Notes: generated by a model from the letters alone, not told the origin. DNA of 64,000 nt from a halophilic archaeon (GCA_003298465.1 QNGA01000001.1:1240001-1304000), one strand, 5' to 3'. Counted from the stretch's first letter, positions 35,074 through 43,837 are shown. Made by a program: numbers and translations.

Positions 35074-36045
35074 ATGGACATCGGCGTTCTCACTGTCCCA
35101 CTCGGAGGAGAGTCGCTCGACGATGCGCTCGCCTACCTCGACGACATCGGGGTCGACGCGGTCGAACTCGGCTGTGGCGGCCACCCCGGTCAGGACCACC
35201 TGCCCCGCTCGGAGTACCTGGACGACGAGGAGGCCCAGAACGACCTGTCGGCCCTGCTCGACGAGTACGACATGTACGTCTCCGCGCTGGCGACGCACAA
35301 CAACCCGCTGCATCCCGACGAGGAGACCGCCCAGCAGGCGGACACGGACCTCCGCGAGGCCGTCGAACTCGCGGACCAGCTCGGCGTCGACGCCGTCACC
35401 TGCTTCTCCGGTCTCCCCGCGGGCGGTCCCGAGGACGAGGTGCCGAACTGGATTACGGCGCCGTGGCCGGGCGAGCACGCCGACGCCCACGAGTACCAGT
35501 GGGAGGAGGTCGCCATCCCGTACTGGCGCGACCTGGCCGAGCACGCCGCAGACCACGACGTCGAGCTGGCGGTCGAGATGCACCCGAACATGCTCGTCCA
35601 CGAACCCGCCGGGATGCTGGAACTCCGCGAGGCGACGAACGAGTACGTCGGCGCGAACTTCGACCCCTCGCATCTCTACTGGCAGGGTATCGACGTGCCC
35701 GAGGCCATCCGGTTCCTCGGCGAGCACGACGCCATCCACCACTTCCACGCGAAGGACACGAAGGTGTACGACGCGAAGGCCCGCTACAAGGGCGTGCTCG
35801 ACACGACGCCGTACACCGACGAGTCGGAGCGTTCGTGGCTGTTCCGCTCGGTGGGCTACGGCCACGGCGAGGAGCACTGGAAGGACGTGGTGAGCGCGCT
35901 CCGGATGGTCGACTACGACGGCGCGCTCTCCATCGAGCACGAGGACTCGCTGACCAGTTCCCGCGAAGGGCTGGAGAAGGCGGTCGACATGCTCGAACGC
36001 GCCGTCTTCGAGACGACGCCCGGCGAAGCCTACTGGGCGGAGTAG
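35074..36045 (+). CDS. Sugar phosphate isomerase/epimerase (TIM barrel, AP endonuclease 2 fold)
   Basis: The 323-residue protein is a xylose-isomerase-like TIM barrel. Candidate metal ligands lie in 'VELAVEMHPNMLVHEP', 'NFDPSHLYWQGID', 'HHFHAKDTKVYD' and the C-terminal 'LSIEHEDS', the usual Glu, Asp, His and Glu set of this superfamily. The start at 35074 follows a TATA-like atgttatt (35041-35048) by 26-33 bases; the same sequence contains an in-frame ATG at 35041 that would be too close to that box. It is the partner of the Gfo/Idh gene. The substrate is unknown. Confidence 0.9.
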   Translation: MDIGVLTVPLGGESLDDALAYLDDIGVDAVELGCGGHPGQDHLPRSEYLDDEEAQNDLSALLDEYDMYVSALATHNNPLHPDEETAQQADTDLREAVELADQLGVDAVTCFSGLPAGGPEDEVPNWITAPWPGEHADAHEYQWEEVAIPYWRDLAEHAADHDVELAVEMHPNMLVHEPAGMLELREATNEYVGANFDPSHLYWQGIDVPEAIRFLGEHDAIHHFHAKDTKVYDAKARYKGVLDTTPYTDESERSWLFRSVGYGHGEEHWKDVVSALRMVDYDGALSIEHEDSLTSSREGLEKAVDMLERAVFETTPGEAYWAE

Positions 36046-36052
36046 CGGCGGT

Positions 36053-36523
36053 TCAGCGGTCGGACAGGAGCGGTTCCGGATGGAACCGCTCCTCGCCCTC
36101 GGTGAACGCCGTCCGCGGTTTCCACTCGCAGAATATCTCCTCGTCGAGGTCCGGTTCGCGGCAGGTGAACTCGTCGCGCTCGTACGGCCAGTCCTCGGCG
36201 ATCTCGACCTCGTACACGCGCCAGATCTCGTGTTCCCGCCTCCCGTCGAAGGTGAACACCTCCTCGTAGGTTTCGCGGTAGGCGACGTCGGCCAGCGAGA
36301 CGCCGAGTTCCTCGCGGAACTCCCGGCGGAGCGCGTCCTCGCTGCGTTCGCCGAACTCCACGCCGCCGCCGAGGAGGTAGTAGAACGGGTCGTCCCCGTC
36401 CGGGTCCCGGTCGCGAGCGACGAGGAGTTCCTCGCCCGCGTCGCCCGTTCCGTCGACGGCACCTCCGTCGCGAGAGCGCCGGACCACGCCGCGAGCGACC
36501 ACTCGGATGCCTTCGTCGGCCAT
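36053..36523 (-). CDS. Nudix hydrolase
   Basis: The protein hydrolyses a nucleoside diphosphate-X compound. The 156-residue sequence has a complete Nudix box, Gx5Ex7REUxEExGU ('GVEFGERSEDALRREFREELGV'-type, given here in two halves: GVEFGERSED and ALRREFREELGV). The metal-binding glutamates of REFREE are intact. Substrate cannot be told. The start at 36523 (MADEG) is chosen because an upstream ATG adds only an unlikely 7 residues. It is convergent with the isomerase, with 7 bases between stops. Confidence 0.9.
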   Translation of the reverse strand: MADEGIRVVARGVVRRSRDGGAVDGTGDAGEELLVARDRDPDGDDPFYYLLGGGVEFGERSEDALRREFREELGVSLADVAYRETYEEVFTFDGRREHEIWRVYEVEIAEDWPYERDEFTCREPDLDEEIFCEWKPRTAFTEGEERFHPEPLLSDR

Positions 36524-36590
36524 GCTCCCCCAAGATGTTCGCATTCCGAAAAGAGTGTCGAACCGGGTCGGCGACCGGCGAACGCCGGCC

Positions 36591-37148
36591 TCACTCGGCG
36601 TCGGCCGGCGTGTCGAAGTCGTGGAAGTGTTCGCCTTTCTCCTTGCTCAGGATGTCGAGCGCGGCGGCGCCGCCGTCGCCCGCGGAGATGACGGCCTGCC
36701 ACTCCTGGTCGCGGACCATCGCGCCCGTCGCGTAGACGTTCTCGACGCTGGTCTCCATGCTCAGGTCGACCGTCACCGTCTCGTCGTCGTCGAACTCGCA
36801 ACCGGCGTCGTCCGCGAGGTCGCGGTCGGCACCCGTCGCCAGGACCACGTAGTCGGCGTCGTAGTCGCCGTCGTCGGTCGTCACGCGAACGGCGTCGCCG
36901 TCCCGGTCGACGCTCGTCACCTCCTCGCCCTGGCGGCGTTCGACGCCGAACTCGTCGACCTGGTCGCGCGCGTCCTCCATGAACTCGGTACCGTCTCTGC
37001 TCTCGATGCCGAGGTAGTTGTACAGGTGGGCCTTGTGCATCCACGTCTCGTCCGCGTCGAACACCGTCGTGTCGAGGCCGTTCTTCTCCGTGAACAGTGC
37101 GGCGCTCAGGCCGGCGGGACCTCCGCCGACGACGATTACGTCCGTCAT
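36591..37148 (-). CDS. Short FAD-dependent oxidoreductase (thioredoxin reductase-like)
   Basis: This 185-residue protein resembles the FAD half of thioredoxin reductase. The FAD motif is at the start ('DVIVVGGGPAGLSAAL'), 'YVVLATGADRDLA' is the second nucleotide strand, and the end has the TrxR-like 'SVENVYATGAM' and 'AVISAGDGGAAAL'. The NADPH-binding domain and the redox CxxC are absent, so it cannot be a normal thioredoxin reductase. Such half-size proteins recur in haloarchaea. It may reduce or oxidise a partner without pyridine nucleotide. It is complete and not obviously broken. Confidence 0.85.
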   Translation of the reverse strand: MTDVIVVGGGPAGLSAALFTEKNGLDTTVFDADETWMHKAHLYNYLGIESRDGTEFMEDARDQVDEFGVERRQGEEVTSVDRDGDAVRVTTDDGDYDADYVVLATGADRDLADDAGCEFDDDETVTVDLSMETSVENVYATGAMVRDQEWQAVISAGDGGAAALDILSKEKGEHFHDFDTPADAE

Positions 37149-37286
37149 GGTCTACCGTACTCACCCTTTCCAGAAAAAACCGGCTGTCGGACGAAAGAGG
37201 GGTCGAACGGTAGCGGCGGCGCGGCGTTGGGGGTCGGACGAGAAGACAGCATGTTTTTAGAGGCCGGCCTTCGGAGAGCAACTACG

Positions 37287-38462
37287 ATGGAGGAGCGAAC
37301 GCGAGCGTATCTCCGCGGGCGGTTCGGCGACCACTATCGACGGACGGAGCCGTCGCTACCGCCGGGCGCGGACGAACGCGAGTGGGGTTACATCCCCTGG
37401 ACCGCCGGCCCCGGGACGACGATGGTCCGGCACAGTTCGCTGCTCGACCTCGGCGACCTCGGCGACTTCCTCTACCGCGAGCGGCCGCGCCACGTCTACT
37501 TCTCGGCCGGATGCTACGCCGACCCCGGCGCGAGCACGATGGACGACAAGGAGTGGCAGCGCTCCGACCTCGTCTTCGACCTGGACGCCGACCACCTGCC
37601 GGGCGTCGACCCCGACGACGACTCCTACGCCGAGATGCTCGCCACCTGCAAGGCGGAACTGCTCGACCTGCTGGACCTGCTCGAACGCGACTTCGGGTTC
37701 GAGGACGCGACGATAGTGTTCTCCGGCGGTCGGGGATACCACGTCCACGTCCGCGACGACGGCGTCCAGCACCTGGACCGCGACCAGCGCCGCGAGGTGG
37801 TCGACTACGTTCGGGCCGCCGACCTCGAGTTCGATTCGCTCGTCGAGACGGAGACCGTCGCCGGCATCGGGCTGAAGAACCCGACCGAGAAGCGCACGCT
37901 GCCGACCGACGGCGGCTGGGGCCGGCGCGTCCACGACCACCTCGTGTCGTTCGTCGACGAACTGCTGGCGCTGGACGAGGAGGCCGCCATGGAGCGACTC
38001 CAGGAGTTCGACGGCATCGGCAGCGGGAAGGCGGAGGGCGCGCTCACCGCCGCGCGGAACAACCGCCGCGAAATCGAGGCGGGCAACGTCGACGTCCACC
38101 CCGCCTTCTACCAGCTCGCGAAGATCCTCGCCGCGGACGTGTTCGAGGACCAGACCGCCGCGGTGGACGAACCGGTGACGACCGACACCCACCGGCTCAT
38201 CCGCCTGCCGGGGAGCCTCCACGGCGGGAGCGCGCTCCGGGTCACCCGCATCGAACGCGACGAGGTGGACGAGTTCGACCCGCTCGTGGACGCCGTCCCG
38301 GAGACGTTCGTCGGCCACGACGTGACGGTCGAGCTACGCGAACCGGCGACGGTCGAGCTACTGGACGAAAGGTTTACACTCTCCGCCGGTAATGTATCGG
38401 TTCCCGAATACGTAGCCAACTTCCTGATGGCGCGTGGGCGGGCCGAAAAGGGGAAAGAATGA
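37287..38462 (+). CDS. priS: DNA primase small subunit PriS
   Basis: This is the catalytic subunit of archaeal/eukaryotic-type primase, which makes the primers for replication. The 391-residue protein has the metal-binding aspartates Asp98 and Asp100 in 'VFDLDADHLPG', the 'FSGGRGYHVHV' nucleotide-binding stretch and the late 'DTHRLIRLPGSLHGGS' motif of PriS. The start at 37287 gives the usual 'MEERTRAYLRGRF' opening; the longer frame is antisense to the FAD protein. It overlaps the GINS gene by 4 bases (ATGA), the conserved archaeal priS-gins arrangement. PriL is not in this window. Confidence 0.95.
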   Translation: MEERTRAYLRGRFGDHYRRTEPSLPPGADEREWGYIPWTAGPGTTMVRHSSLLDLGDLGDFLYRERPRHVYFSAGCYADPGASTMDDKEWQRSDLVFDLDADHLPGVDPDDDSYAEMLATCKAELLDLLDLLERDFGFEDATIVFSGGRGYHVHVRDDGVQHLDRDQRREVVDYVRAADLEFDSLVETETVAGIGLKNPTEKRTLPTDGGWGRRVHDHLVSFVDELLALDEEAAMERLQEFDGIGSGKAEGALTAARNNRREIEAGNVDVHPAFYQLAKILAADVFEDQTAAVDEPVTTDTHRLIRLPGSLHGGSALRVTRIERDEVDEFDPLVDAVPETFVGHDVTVELREPATVELLDERFTLSAGNVSVPEYVANFLMARGRAEKGKE

Positions 38463-39277
38463 ATCTCGACGAACTCCGCAGCGTTCAGAGCAAGGAGCGG
38501 TCGAAGGACAGCCTCCAGCACCTACGGGAGTCCTTCTACGCGGAGGTCGGCGAGTACATCAGCGAACTGCGCGAGGAGCGCGAGCGGGCCGCCGAGCGGG
38601 CCGACAGCCCGTTCGACTCCGAGGAGGTCAATCGGCTGACCGACGAGATAAAGACCGCCGAGGAGGTCGTCGAGGCCATCTACGAGCGCAGGGTCGGCAA
38701 GGTCGTCAAGCGCGCGAGCCTGGCGGCCGCCGACATGCCTGCCGACGAAGAGGGCCTGACGACGGAGGAACAGGAGCTGTTTTCCGACCTGGTCGAGCGC
38801 ATCGAGTCGAACAAGCAGACGGTGCTCGACGTGCTGGCCGGCGAGAGCGACGGCACGTCGAGCGACGAGTCGTCCGACGCGACCACCGGTTCGCCGGTCG
38901 ACACCGCCGCCGGGACGCCGGCCGACGCGGCGAACGGCGGCGTGCCGGAGACGACGCCCGGCGGAGCCGACGCCGACGCGACGCGCCCGAACGAGGAGGC
39001 GGAAGCGGTCGCCGCCGATTCCGACGCCGGCGCGAGCGGTGACGGAACGTCGGACGACGAGTCCCGGGACGACGCGGACGGCGCAGGCGGGGACTCGGGC
39101 GACGACTCGTTCGCCGGACTGGACGACCGGACGACGGTCCGCATCACCAGCGACGTCGGCGAGATATTCGGCGTCGACGAGCGAGCCTACGACCTCTCGA
39201 CCGAAGACGTGGTCACGCTGCCGGCAGCGAACGCCGAACCGCTGCTCGAACGCGACGCCGCCGAGCGACTGGAGTAG
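38459..39277 (+). CDS. GINS complex subunit (Gins51-type)
   Basis: The product is a subunit of the archaeal GINS complex that couples the MCM helicase to primase and polymerase at the fork. The 272-residue protein has an N-terminal helical A domain (about 1-110, 'ELREERERAAERADSPFDSE') and a small C-terminal B domain ('TVRITSDVGEIFGVDERAYD' to the end). Between them lies about 100 residues of Ser/Asp/Ala/Gly-rich low complexity, an unusually long acidic linker. Translational coupling with priS (ATGA overlap) supports the assignment. Confidence 0.9.
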   Translation: MNLDELRSVQSKERSKDSLQHLRESFYAEVGEYISELREERERAAERADSPFDSEEVNRLTDEIKTAEEVVEAIYERRVGKVVKRASLAAADMPADEEGLTTEEQELFSDLVERIESNKQTVLDVLAGESDGTSSDESSDATTGSPVDTAAGTPADAANGGVPETTPGGADADATRPNEEAEAVAADSDAGASGDGTSDDESRDDADGAGGDSGDDSFAGLDDRTTVRITSDVGEIFGVDERAYDLSTEDVVTLPAANAEPLLERDAAERLE

Positions 39278-39318
39278 TACGTCGCTACTTTAAGCGCCTG
39301 GCGAGAAGTGGCGGCCGA

Positions 39319-40350
39319 ATGCTCGCCGCGCTCGCCTGGTACGTCGCGCTGGCCGTCGGCGGCACCGTCGTCGTCTGGAAGGGGAGTAGCACGCTCGAAC
39401 GGTCGAGCGAGCGGCTGGCGACGTGGTACGGCCTTCCCCGGGCGGTCCAGGGAGCCGTCGTCGTCGCGGTCGGGTCGAGCTTCCCCGAACTGTCGAGCGT
39501 GGTCATCGCGACGTGGCTCCACGGGACCTTCGACCTCGGCGTGAGCGCCGTCGTCGGCTCGGCCGTCTTCAACCTGCTCGTCATCCCGGCCCTGTCGGGA
39601 ATCCTCGCCGACGGCGTCGAGGCCGACCGCACGCTCGTCTACAAGGAGGCGCAGTTCTACATGATAGCCGTCTCCGTCATCGTCATCACGTTCGCGCTGG
39701 CGGTCATCTACAACCCCGTCCTGCCGCTCGGCTCCGGGAGCGGCCAGCTGTCGGGGGTGGTGACGCGTCCGATGGCGCTCGTTCCGGTCGCGTTCTACGG
39801 CGTCTACGTGTTCACCCAGTACCAGGACACGCAGGACCACGTCACCCCCGACTCGACCGGCGACGTCGACCTGCTCCGGCAGTGGGGAGCGCTGGCGGTC
39901 AGTCTCGTCGTCATCGCCGTCGCGGTCGAGGGGCTGGTGACGTCCGCGCGCGGCTTCAGCCGCCTGTTCGACACGCCGAGCTTCCTCTGGGGACTGACCA
40001 TCATCGCCGCCGGCACCAGCCTCCCGGACGCCCTCGTCAGCGTTCGCGCCGCCCGCGCCGACAGGGGCGTCGTCAGCCTCGCCAACGTCCTCGGTAGCAA
40101 CGTCTTCGACCTGCTGGTCGCCGTCCCGGCGGGCGTGCTCGTCGCGGGACGGGTGACCGTGAACTTCGCCGTCGCCGTCCCGCTGCTCGGCTTTCTCACC
40201 CTGGCGACGGTCGTCGTGTTCGGCGTCCTGCGCACGGAACTGGCACTGTCGAAGGGAGAATCCTGGGGCCTGCTGGTCGTCTACCTCCTGTTTATCGCCT
40301 GGATGGTGCTGGAGACGTTCGACGTGACCAACGCCGTCCCCGGAGCCTGA
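39319..40350 (+). CDS. Sodium/calcium exchanger family membrane protein
   Basis: The 343-residue protein belongs to the Ca2+/cation antiporter family (YrbG-like). It has about ten membrane helices in two inverted halves. The ion-binding alpha-repeats are visible: 'VAVGSSFPELSSVVIATW' with 'GSAVFNLLVIPAL' in the first half and 'AAGTSLPDALVSVRAA' with 'GSNVFDLLVAVP' in the second. Acidic residues that bind ions (Glu in FPE, Asp in LPD) are conserved. It probably exports Ca2+ or exchanges Na+. It has no clear operon partner. Confidence 0.9.
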   Translation: MLAALAWYVALAVGGTVVVWKGSSTLERSSERLATWYGLPRAVQGAVVVAVGSSFPELSSVVIATWLHGTFDLGVSAVVGSAVFNLLVIPALSGILADGVEADRTLVYKEAQFYMIAVSVIVITFALAVIYNPVLPLGSGSGQLSGVVTRPMALVPVAFYGVYVFTQYQDTQDHVTPDSTGDVDLLRQWGALAVSLVVIAVAVEGLVTSARGFSRLFDTPSFLWGLTIIAAGTSLPDALVSVRAARADRGVVSLANVLGSNVFDLLVAVPAGVLVAGRVTVNFAVAVPLLGFLTLATVVVFGVLRTELALSKGESWGLLVVYLLFIAWMVLETFDVTNAVPGA

Positions 40351-40391
40351 CGTGCGGTCGTCCGCGAGGGCACGTCCGTCTGGCGATACGG

Positions 40392-40448
40392 GAACCGTTC
40401 CGGGACACACGAACCGTCTCGGGACGCCCGAACCGAATCGTCTCGCGA
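40392..40448. repeat. Degenerate 19-bp tandem repeat
   Basis: Three units begin with gaaccg at 40392, 40411 and 40430, each 19 bases apart: gaaccgttccgggacacac, gaaccgtctcgggacgccc, then a weaker third. It lies in the gap between the exchanger and rtcB. No function is apparent. Confidence 0.5.
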
Positions 40449-40493
40449 CATCCGACCCGAAACGCCTTCGGAGTGCGCGACGAACCCACGCGT

Positions 40494-41951
40494 ATGGACA
40501 CGTACACCGCCGGAGACGTCACCCTGCAGAAGGTCCGGGAGTATGTCTGGGAGATTCCCCAGGAGGGCGGCATGAACGCCCCGGCGCGGGTGTTCGCCAG
40601 CGAGGAACTGCTCGACCAGATATCCGACGACAAGACGCTCCAGCAACTGAAGAACGCGACCCACCTGCCGGGCGTGCAGAAGTACGGCATCTGCATGCCG
40701 GACGGCCACCAGGGGTACGGCTTCCCCGTCGGCGGCGTGGCAGGCATCGACGCCGAAGACGGGTGCATCTCGCCCGGCGCGGTCGGCTACGACATCAACT
40801 GCGGCGTCCGGATGATGCGGACGAACCTGACCTACGACGACCTCCAGGGGAACGAGGAGGAACTCGTCGACTCCCTGTTCGCCAACGTCCCCTCCGGACT
40901 CGGCGGGGGTGGCGTCGTCGAAGCGGGCGTCGACACGGTGGACGAGGTGCTCGACCGCGGGATGGCGTGGGCGCTGGAGGAGGGGTACGCCACCGAGGCC
41001 GACCTCGCCCACTGCGAGGACGAGGGCGTCCGCGAGGAGAGCGACCCAAGCAAGGTCTCCCAGAAGGCGAAAGACCGCGGGAAGAACCAGCTCGGGAGCC
41101 TCGGGTCGGGCAACCACTTCCTCGAAGTCCAGCGCGTCACCGACGTGTTCCGGGCGGACGTGGCCGACGCCTACGGCCTCGAGGAGGACCAGATCGTCGT
41201 CCTCATCCACTGCGGGAGCCGGGGACTGGGCCACCAGGTCTGTACCGACTACCTCAGGGACATCGAGAAGGCCCACGCCGGCCTGCTGTCGAGGCTACCG
41301 GACAAGGAACTGGCCGCCGCGCCCGCGGGGAGCCAGCTCGCGGAGGACTACTACCAGGCGATGGGCGCGGCCATCAACTTCGCGTGGGTGAACCGCCAGC
41401 TCGTGATGCACCGCACGCGGCAAGTGTTCGAGCGCGTGTTCGGCCGCGACTGGCGCGACATGGAGATGGAGCTGCTGTACGACGTGGCACACAACATCGC
41501 CAAGAAGGAGACGCACGGCGTCGACGGCGAGGACCGCGAGCTCTACGTCCACCGGAAGGGCGCGACGCGGGCGTTCCCGGCCGGTCACCCGGAGGTTCCC
41601 GGCGCGTACCTCGACGTGGGCCAGCCCATCATCATCCCCGGGAGCATGGGGGCGGGGAGCTACGTCCTCCGGGGCGGCGAGCGGTCGATGGACCTGAGCT
41701 TCGGCTCGACGGCCCACGGCGCGGGTCGCGTGATGAGCCGCACGCAGGCGAAGAAAGACTACTGGGGCGGCGACGTGCAGGACGAACTGGAGCAAGAACA
41801 TATCTACGTGAAGGCCCAGAGCGGTGCGACCGTCGCCGAGGAGGCGCCGGGCGTCTACAAGGACGTCGACGAGGTCGTCCGCGTCTCGGACGCCCTCGGC
41901 ATCGGGGACAAGGTGGTTCGCACGTACCCCGTCTGCAACATCAAGGGGTAA
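40494..41951 (+). CDS. rtcB: tRNA-splicing/RNA ligase RtcB
   Basis: RtcB joins 2',3'-cyclic phosphate and 5'-OH RNA ends using GTP and Mn2+, and is the archaeal tRNA exon ligase. The 485-residue protein has 'MPDGHQGYGFPVGGVAG', Cys103 in 'GYDINCGVRM' (metal ligand), 'SLGSGNHFLEVQ', 'HCGSRGLGHQV' and the guanylylated histidine in 'STAHGAGRVMSR'. The length is close to that of other archaeal RtcB. The start at 40494 avoids a 7-residue extension. Intron-containing tRNAs were not found in this window. Confidence 0.95.
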   Translation: MDTYTAGDVTLQKVREYVWEIPQEGGMNAPARVFASEELLDQISDDKTLQQLKNATHLPGVQKYGICMPDGHQGYGFPVGGVAGIDAEDGCISPGAVGYDINCGVRMMRTNLTYDDLQGNEEELVDSLFANVPSGLGGGGVVEAGVDTVDEVLDRGMAWALEEGYATEADLAHCEDEGVREESDPSKVSQKAKDRGKNQLGSLGSGNHFLEVQRVTDVFRADVADAYGLEEDQIVVLIHCGSRGLGHQVCTDYLRDIEKAHAGLLSRLPDKELAAAPAGSQLAEDYYQAMGAAINFAWVNRQLVMHRTRQVFERVFGRDWRDMEMELLYDVAHNIAKKETHGVDGEDRELYVHRKGATRAFPAGHPEVPGAYLDVGQPIIIPGSMGAGSYVLRGGERSMDLSFGSTAHGAGRVMSRTQAKKDYWGGDVQDELEQEHIYVKAQSGATVAEEAPGVYKDVDEVVRVSDALGIGDKVVRTYPVCNIKG

Positions 41952-42024
41952 CCGGCAACCGATAGCTAAAGCGCAATTTTCAGTTTAGAAAAACTATTCG
42001 GGGGTTCCGGACGAATCCGGCGGT

Positions 42025-42561
42025 ATGCGACGGCGAACGATGCTCGGGGCGGTCGCCGCCGGGGTCGTGTCGGGGGCGTTCGGCGGCGTCCTCCGGCGTC
42101 GAACCGGTCCGGAACTCGGCGTGACCGCCGACCCGGCTCCGGCGGGACCGCCGGTGACGCTCTCGGTAGACCTGCTGACCGGGCAGACCGACGCGGACCC
42201 GGCGCGGTTGCGGGTCACCTTCCGGAGCACCGCCGATGGCCCTCGAACCGTCGTCGCGGCCTACCCGTTCCCGTTCGCCGACCGGGTCGGCGTCGAACGC
42301 GAGAGCGACGCGAAACTCGTCTTGGCGTACGAGGCGGTCGGCGACCGCGGCGACTGCTGGCGAACCGCGCTGCCAAACGTTCGACCGTCCGTCGACCGTC
42401 ACGCGGTCGCACCGGGCGACCGCCGCTCCGTGGAGTGGTCGGTGCTCGGTCACCCCGGCAACGACACGTGTTTCCCCCGGGGCGCGTACCGCTTCGAGAC
42501 GACCTACGAGGTCGACGGGACGACGTTCGACTGGGGGTTCACGGTCCGGGTCCGGAACTGA
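42025..42561 (+). CDS. Exported protein with Tat-like signal, unknown function
   Basis: The 178-residue protein starts 'MRRRTMLGAVAAGVVSGAFG', which has a twin-arginine motif and hydrophobic core like a short Tat signal. The mature part is beta-rich, has Cys residues ('RGDCWRTALP', 'GNDTCFPRG') that may form a disulphide, and lacks a lipobox. Haloarchaea have many small Tat-exported immunoglobulin-like domains of this type. A likely promoter (tttagaaaaacta) lies about 35 bases before the start. Function not known. Confidence 0.68.
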   Translation: MRRRTMLGAVAAGVVSGAFGGVLRRRTGPELGVTADPAPAGPPVTLSVDLLTGQTDADPARLRVTFRSTADGPRTVVAAYPFPFADRVGVERESDAKLVLAYEAVGDRGDCWRTALPNVRPSVDRHAVAPGDRRSVEWSVLGHPGNDTCFPRGAYRFETTYEVDGTTFDWGFTVRVRN

Positions 42562-42562
42562 G

Positions 42563-42868
42563 TCAGGTCCGGAAGTCGAAGTCCGGCGCGTCCTCGGGGC
42601 GCAGCGGCGTAGGCGGGTCGAGTTCCTCGCCCGCCTCGAAGTTCACGAAGTTGAGGTAGAAGACCTCCCCGCAGCCCTCGCCGTCCGTCTCGCTCGCGCC
42701 GCAGACTATCTCGACGCCGTCGGCTCCCTCGAACTCCTCGTAGGCGTGGGCGTACTCCCAGCCGGAGAGCGGGTCGCGCGTGACGGACTTGTCGGCCATG
42801 CTCGGTTCGCGTTCCAGCGTGACGATGGCTCCGCAGTGGGGACAGTAGTATCGAACGGGAACGGTCAC
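42563..42868 (-). CDS. Small zinc-binding haloarchaeal protein
   Basis: The 101-residue protein begins VTVPVRYYCPHCGAIVTLE from a GTG codon. The CxxC ('CPHC') together with 'VCGASETDGEGCG' gives four cysteines for one zinc. Similar proteins, starting MTVPVRxYCPHCG, are common in haloarchaea. The longer frame from 42979 adds a Pro/Arg-rich segment and overlaps the neighbouring promoter, so GTG at 42868 is preferred. It is convergent with the Tat-exported gene. Confidence 0.75.
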   Translation of the reverse strand: MTVPVRYYCPHCGAIVTLEREPSMADKSVTRDPLSGWEYAHAYEEFEGADGVEIVCGASETDGEGCGEVFYLNFVNFEAGEELDPPTPLRPEDAPDFDFRT

Positions 42869-42984
42869 GGACGACCGTAGGCGCTCGAACGGCTTAACCC
42901 GGTCGCCGACCGGAGTCGACCGTTCGGGCGAGAGGCTCCCGCCGCCACAACGATAAGGTCGCCTCGCGACGTACGTCATCGCGC

Positions 42985-43437
42985 ATGACGAACGAAGAGA
43001 TTACACGGCTTCTGCAGAAGGCCTACGGCGACGAAATCGAGACGGTGATGAACTACCTGACGAACTCGGTCGTCCTCGACGGCGTCAGCGCCGAGGAGGT
43101 CAAAGAGAGCCTGGCGGCGGACATCCAGGAGGAACTCAATCACGCCGAGATGCTCGGCCAGCGGCTGAAGCAGATAGACGAGCGCCCGCCGGCCTCCTAC
43201 GACTTCGAGGCGCACCAGGAGAGCCTCCAGCCGCCGGAGAAGAGCACGGACGTGCTGTCGGTCATCGACGGGGTCCTCGACGCCGAAGAGGACGCCATCG
43301 AGACGTACCGCTCCCTCATCAACGCGGCGCGGGACGCCGACGACCCGGTCACCGAGGACCTGGCGGTCACCATCCTGAGCGACGAGGAAGCCCACCGCTC
43401 GGAGTTCCGCGGGTTCAAGCGCGAGTACGAGGAGTAA
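42985..43437 (+). CDS. Ferritin-like protein
   Basis: The 150-residue protein is a four-helix bundle of the ferritin/bacterioferritin-like superfamily. The metal-binding pattern shows 'ADIQEELNHAEML' (ExxH) in helix 2 and 'LSDEEAHRSEF' (ExxH) in helix 4, with Glu in helices 1 and 3 ('YGDEIETVMNYL', 'DAEEDAIETY'). It likely binds a di-iron centre and may be a ferroxidase or a small iron store. There is no signal peptide. The zinc-binding gene is divergent. Confidence 0.8.
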   Translation: MTNEEITRLLQKAYGDEIETVMNYLTNSVVLDGVSAEEVKESLAADIQEELNHAEMLGQRLKQIDERPPASYDFEAHQESLQPPEKSTDVLSVIDGVLDAEEDAIETYRSLINAARDADDPVTEDLAVTILSDEEAHRSEFRGFKREYEE

Positions 43438-43546
43438 CGTCGCTCGCCGAGAAGGGTTTCGCGACCCTGTTTTCGGTTCGCGGCGGCGTCGGTTCAGCGC
43501 CGAAACAAGGGTAAGGATTTTCTCGGGGGAGCGTGAGCGACTCTCC

Positions 43547-43837
43547 ATGAGCAACTCTGGTTTCGATCTGGACCTCCAGGCGGTCGAGGAGGAGATAGAC
43601 CACACCGAGGACGCGCGCGTTATCCTCGGCGTCCTCGACGGCACGACCCCGGCGGAAGAGCGCGTGGCGGCCGTCGAACGCGGACACGTCCTCGTGCTGG
43701 CCATCGACGGAGACCTGAACGAACTCGCCGCGGACATCGCACCCGCCGTCAAACGTCGCGACGGCAGCCTCGTCCACTTCCGGGAGTTCCTGGTCGTCTC
43801 GCCGGCCGGCGTGGACATCGACACGAGCGAACTGTAA
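43547..43837 (+). CDS. Small conserved haloarchaeal protein (DUF5779-like)
   Basis: The 96-residue acidic protein contains 'ARVILGVLDGTTPAEERV', 'GHVLVLAIDGDLNELA' and 'LVHFREFLVVSPAGVDIDTS'. I remember this pattern from a haloarchaeal family (DUF5779) but cannot verify it. It is beta-alpha and soluble, without cysteines. It is preceded by a T-rich possible promoter (gattttctcg) near 43515. Function not known. Confidence 0.6.
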   Translation: MSNSGFDLDLQAVEEEIDHTEDARVILGVLDGTTPAEERVAAVERGHVLVLAIDGDLNELAADIAPAVKRRDGSLVHFREFLVVSPAGVDIDTSEL

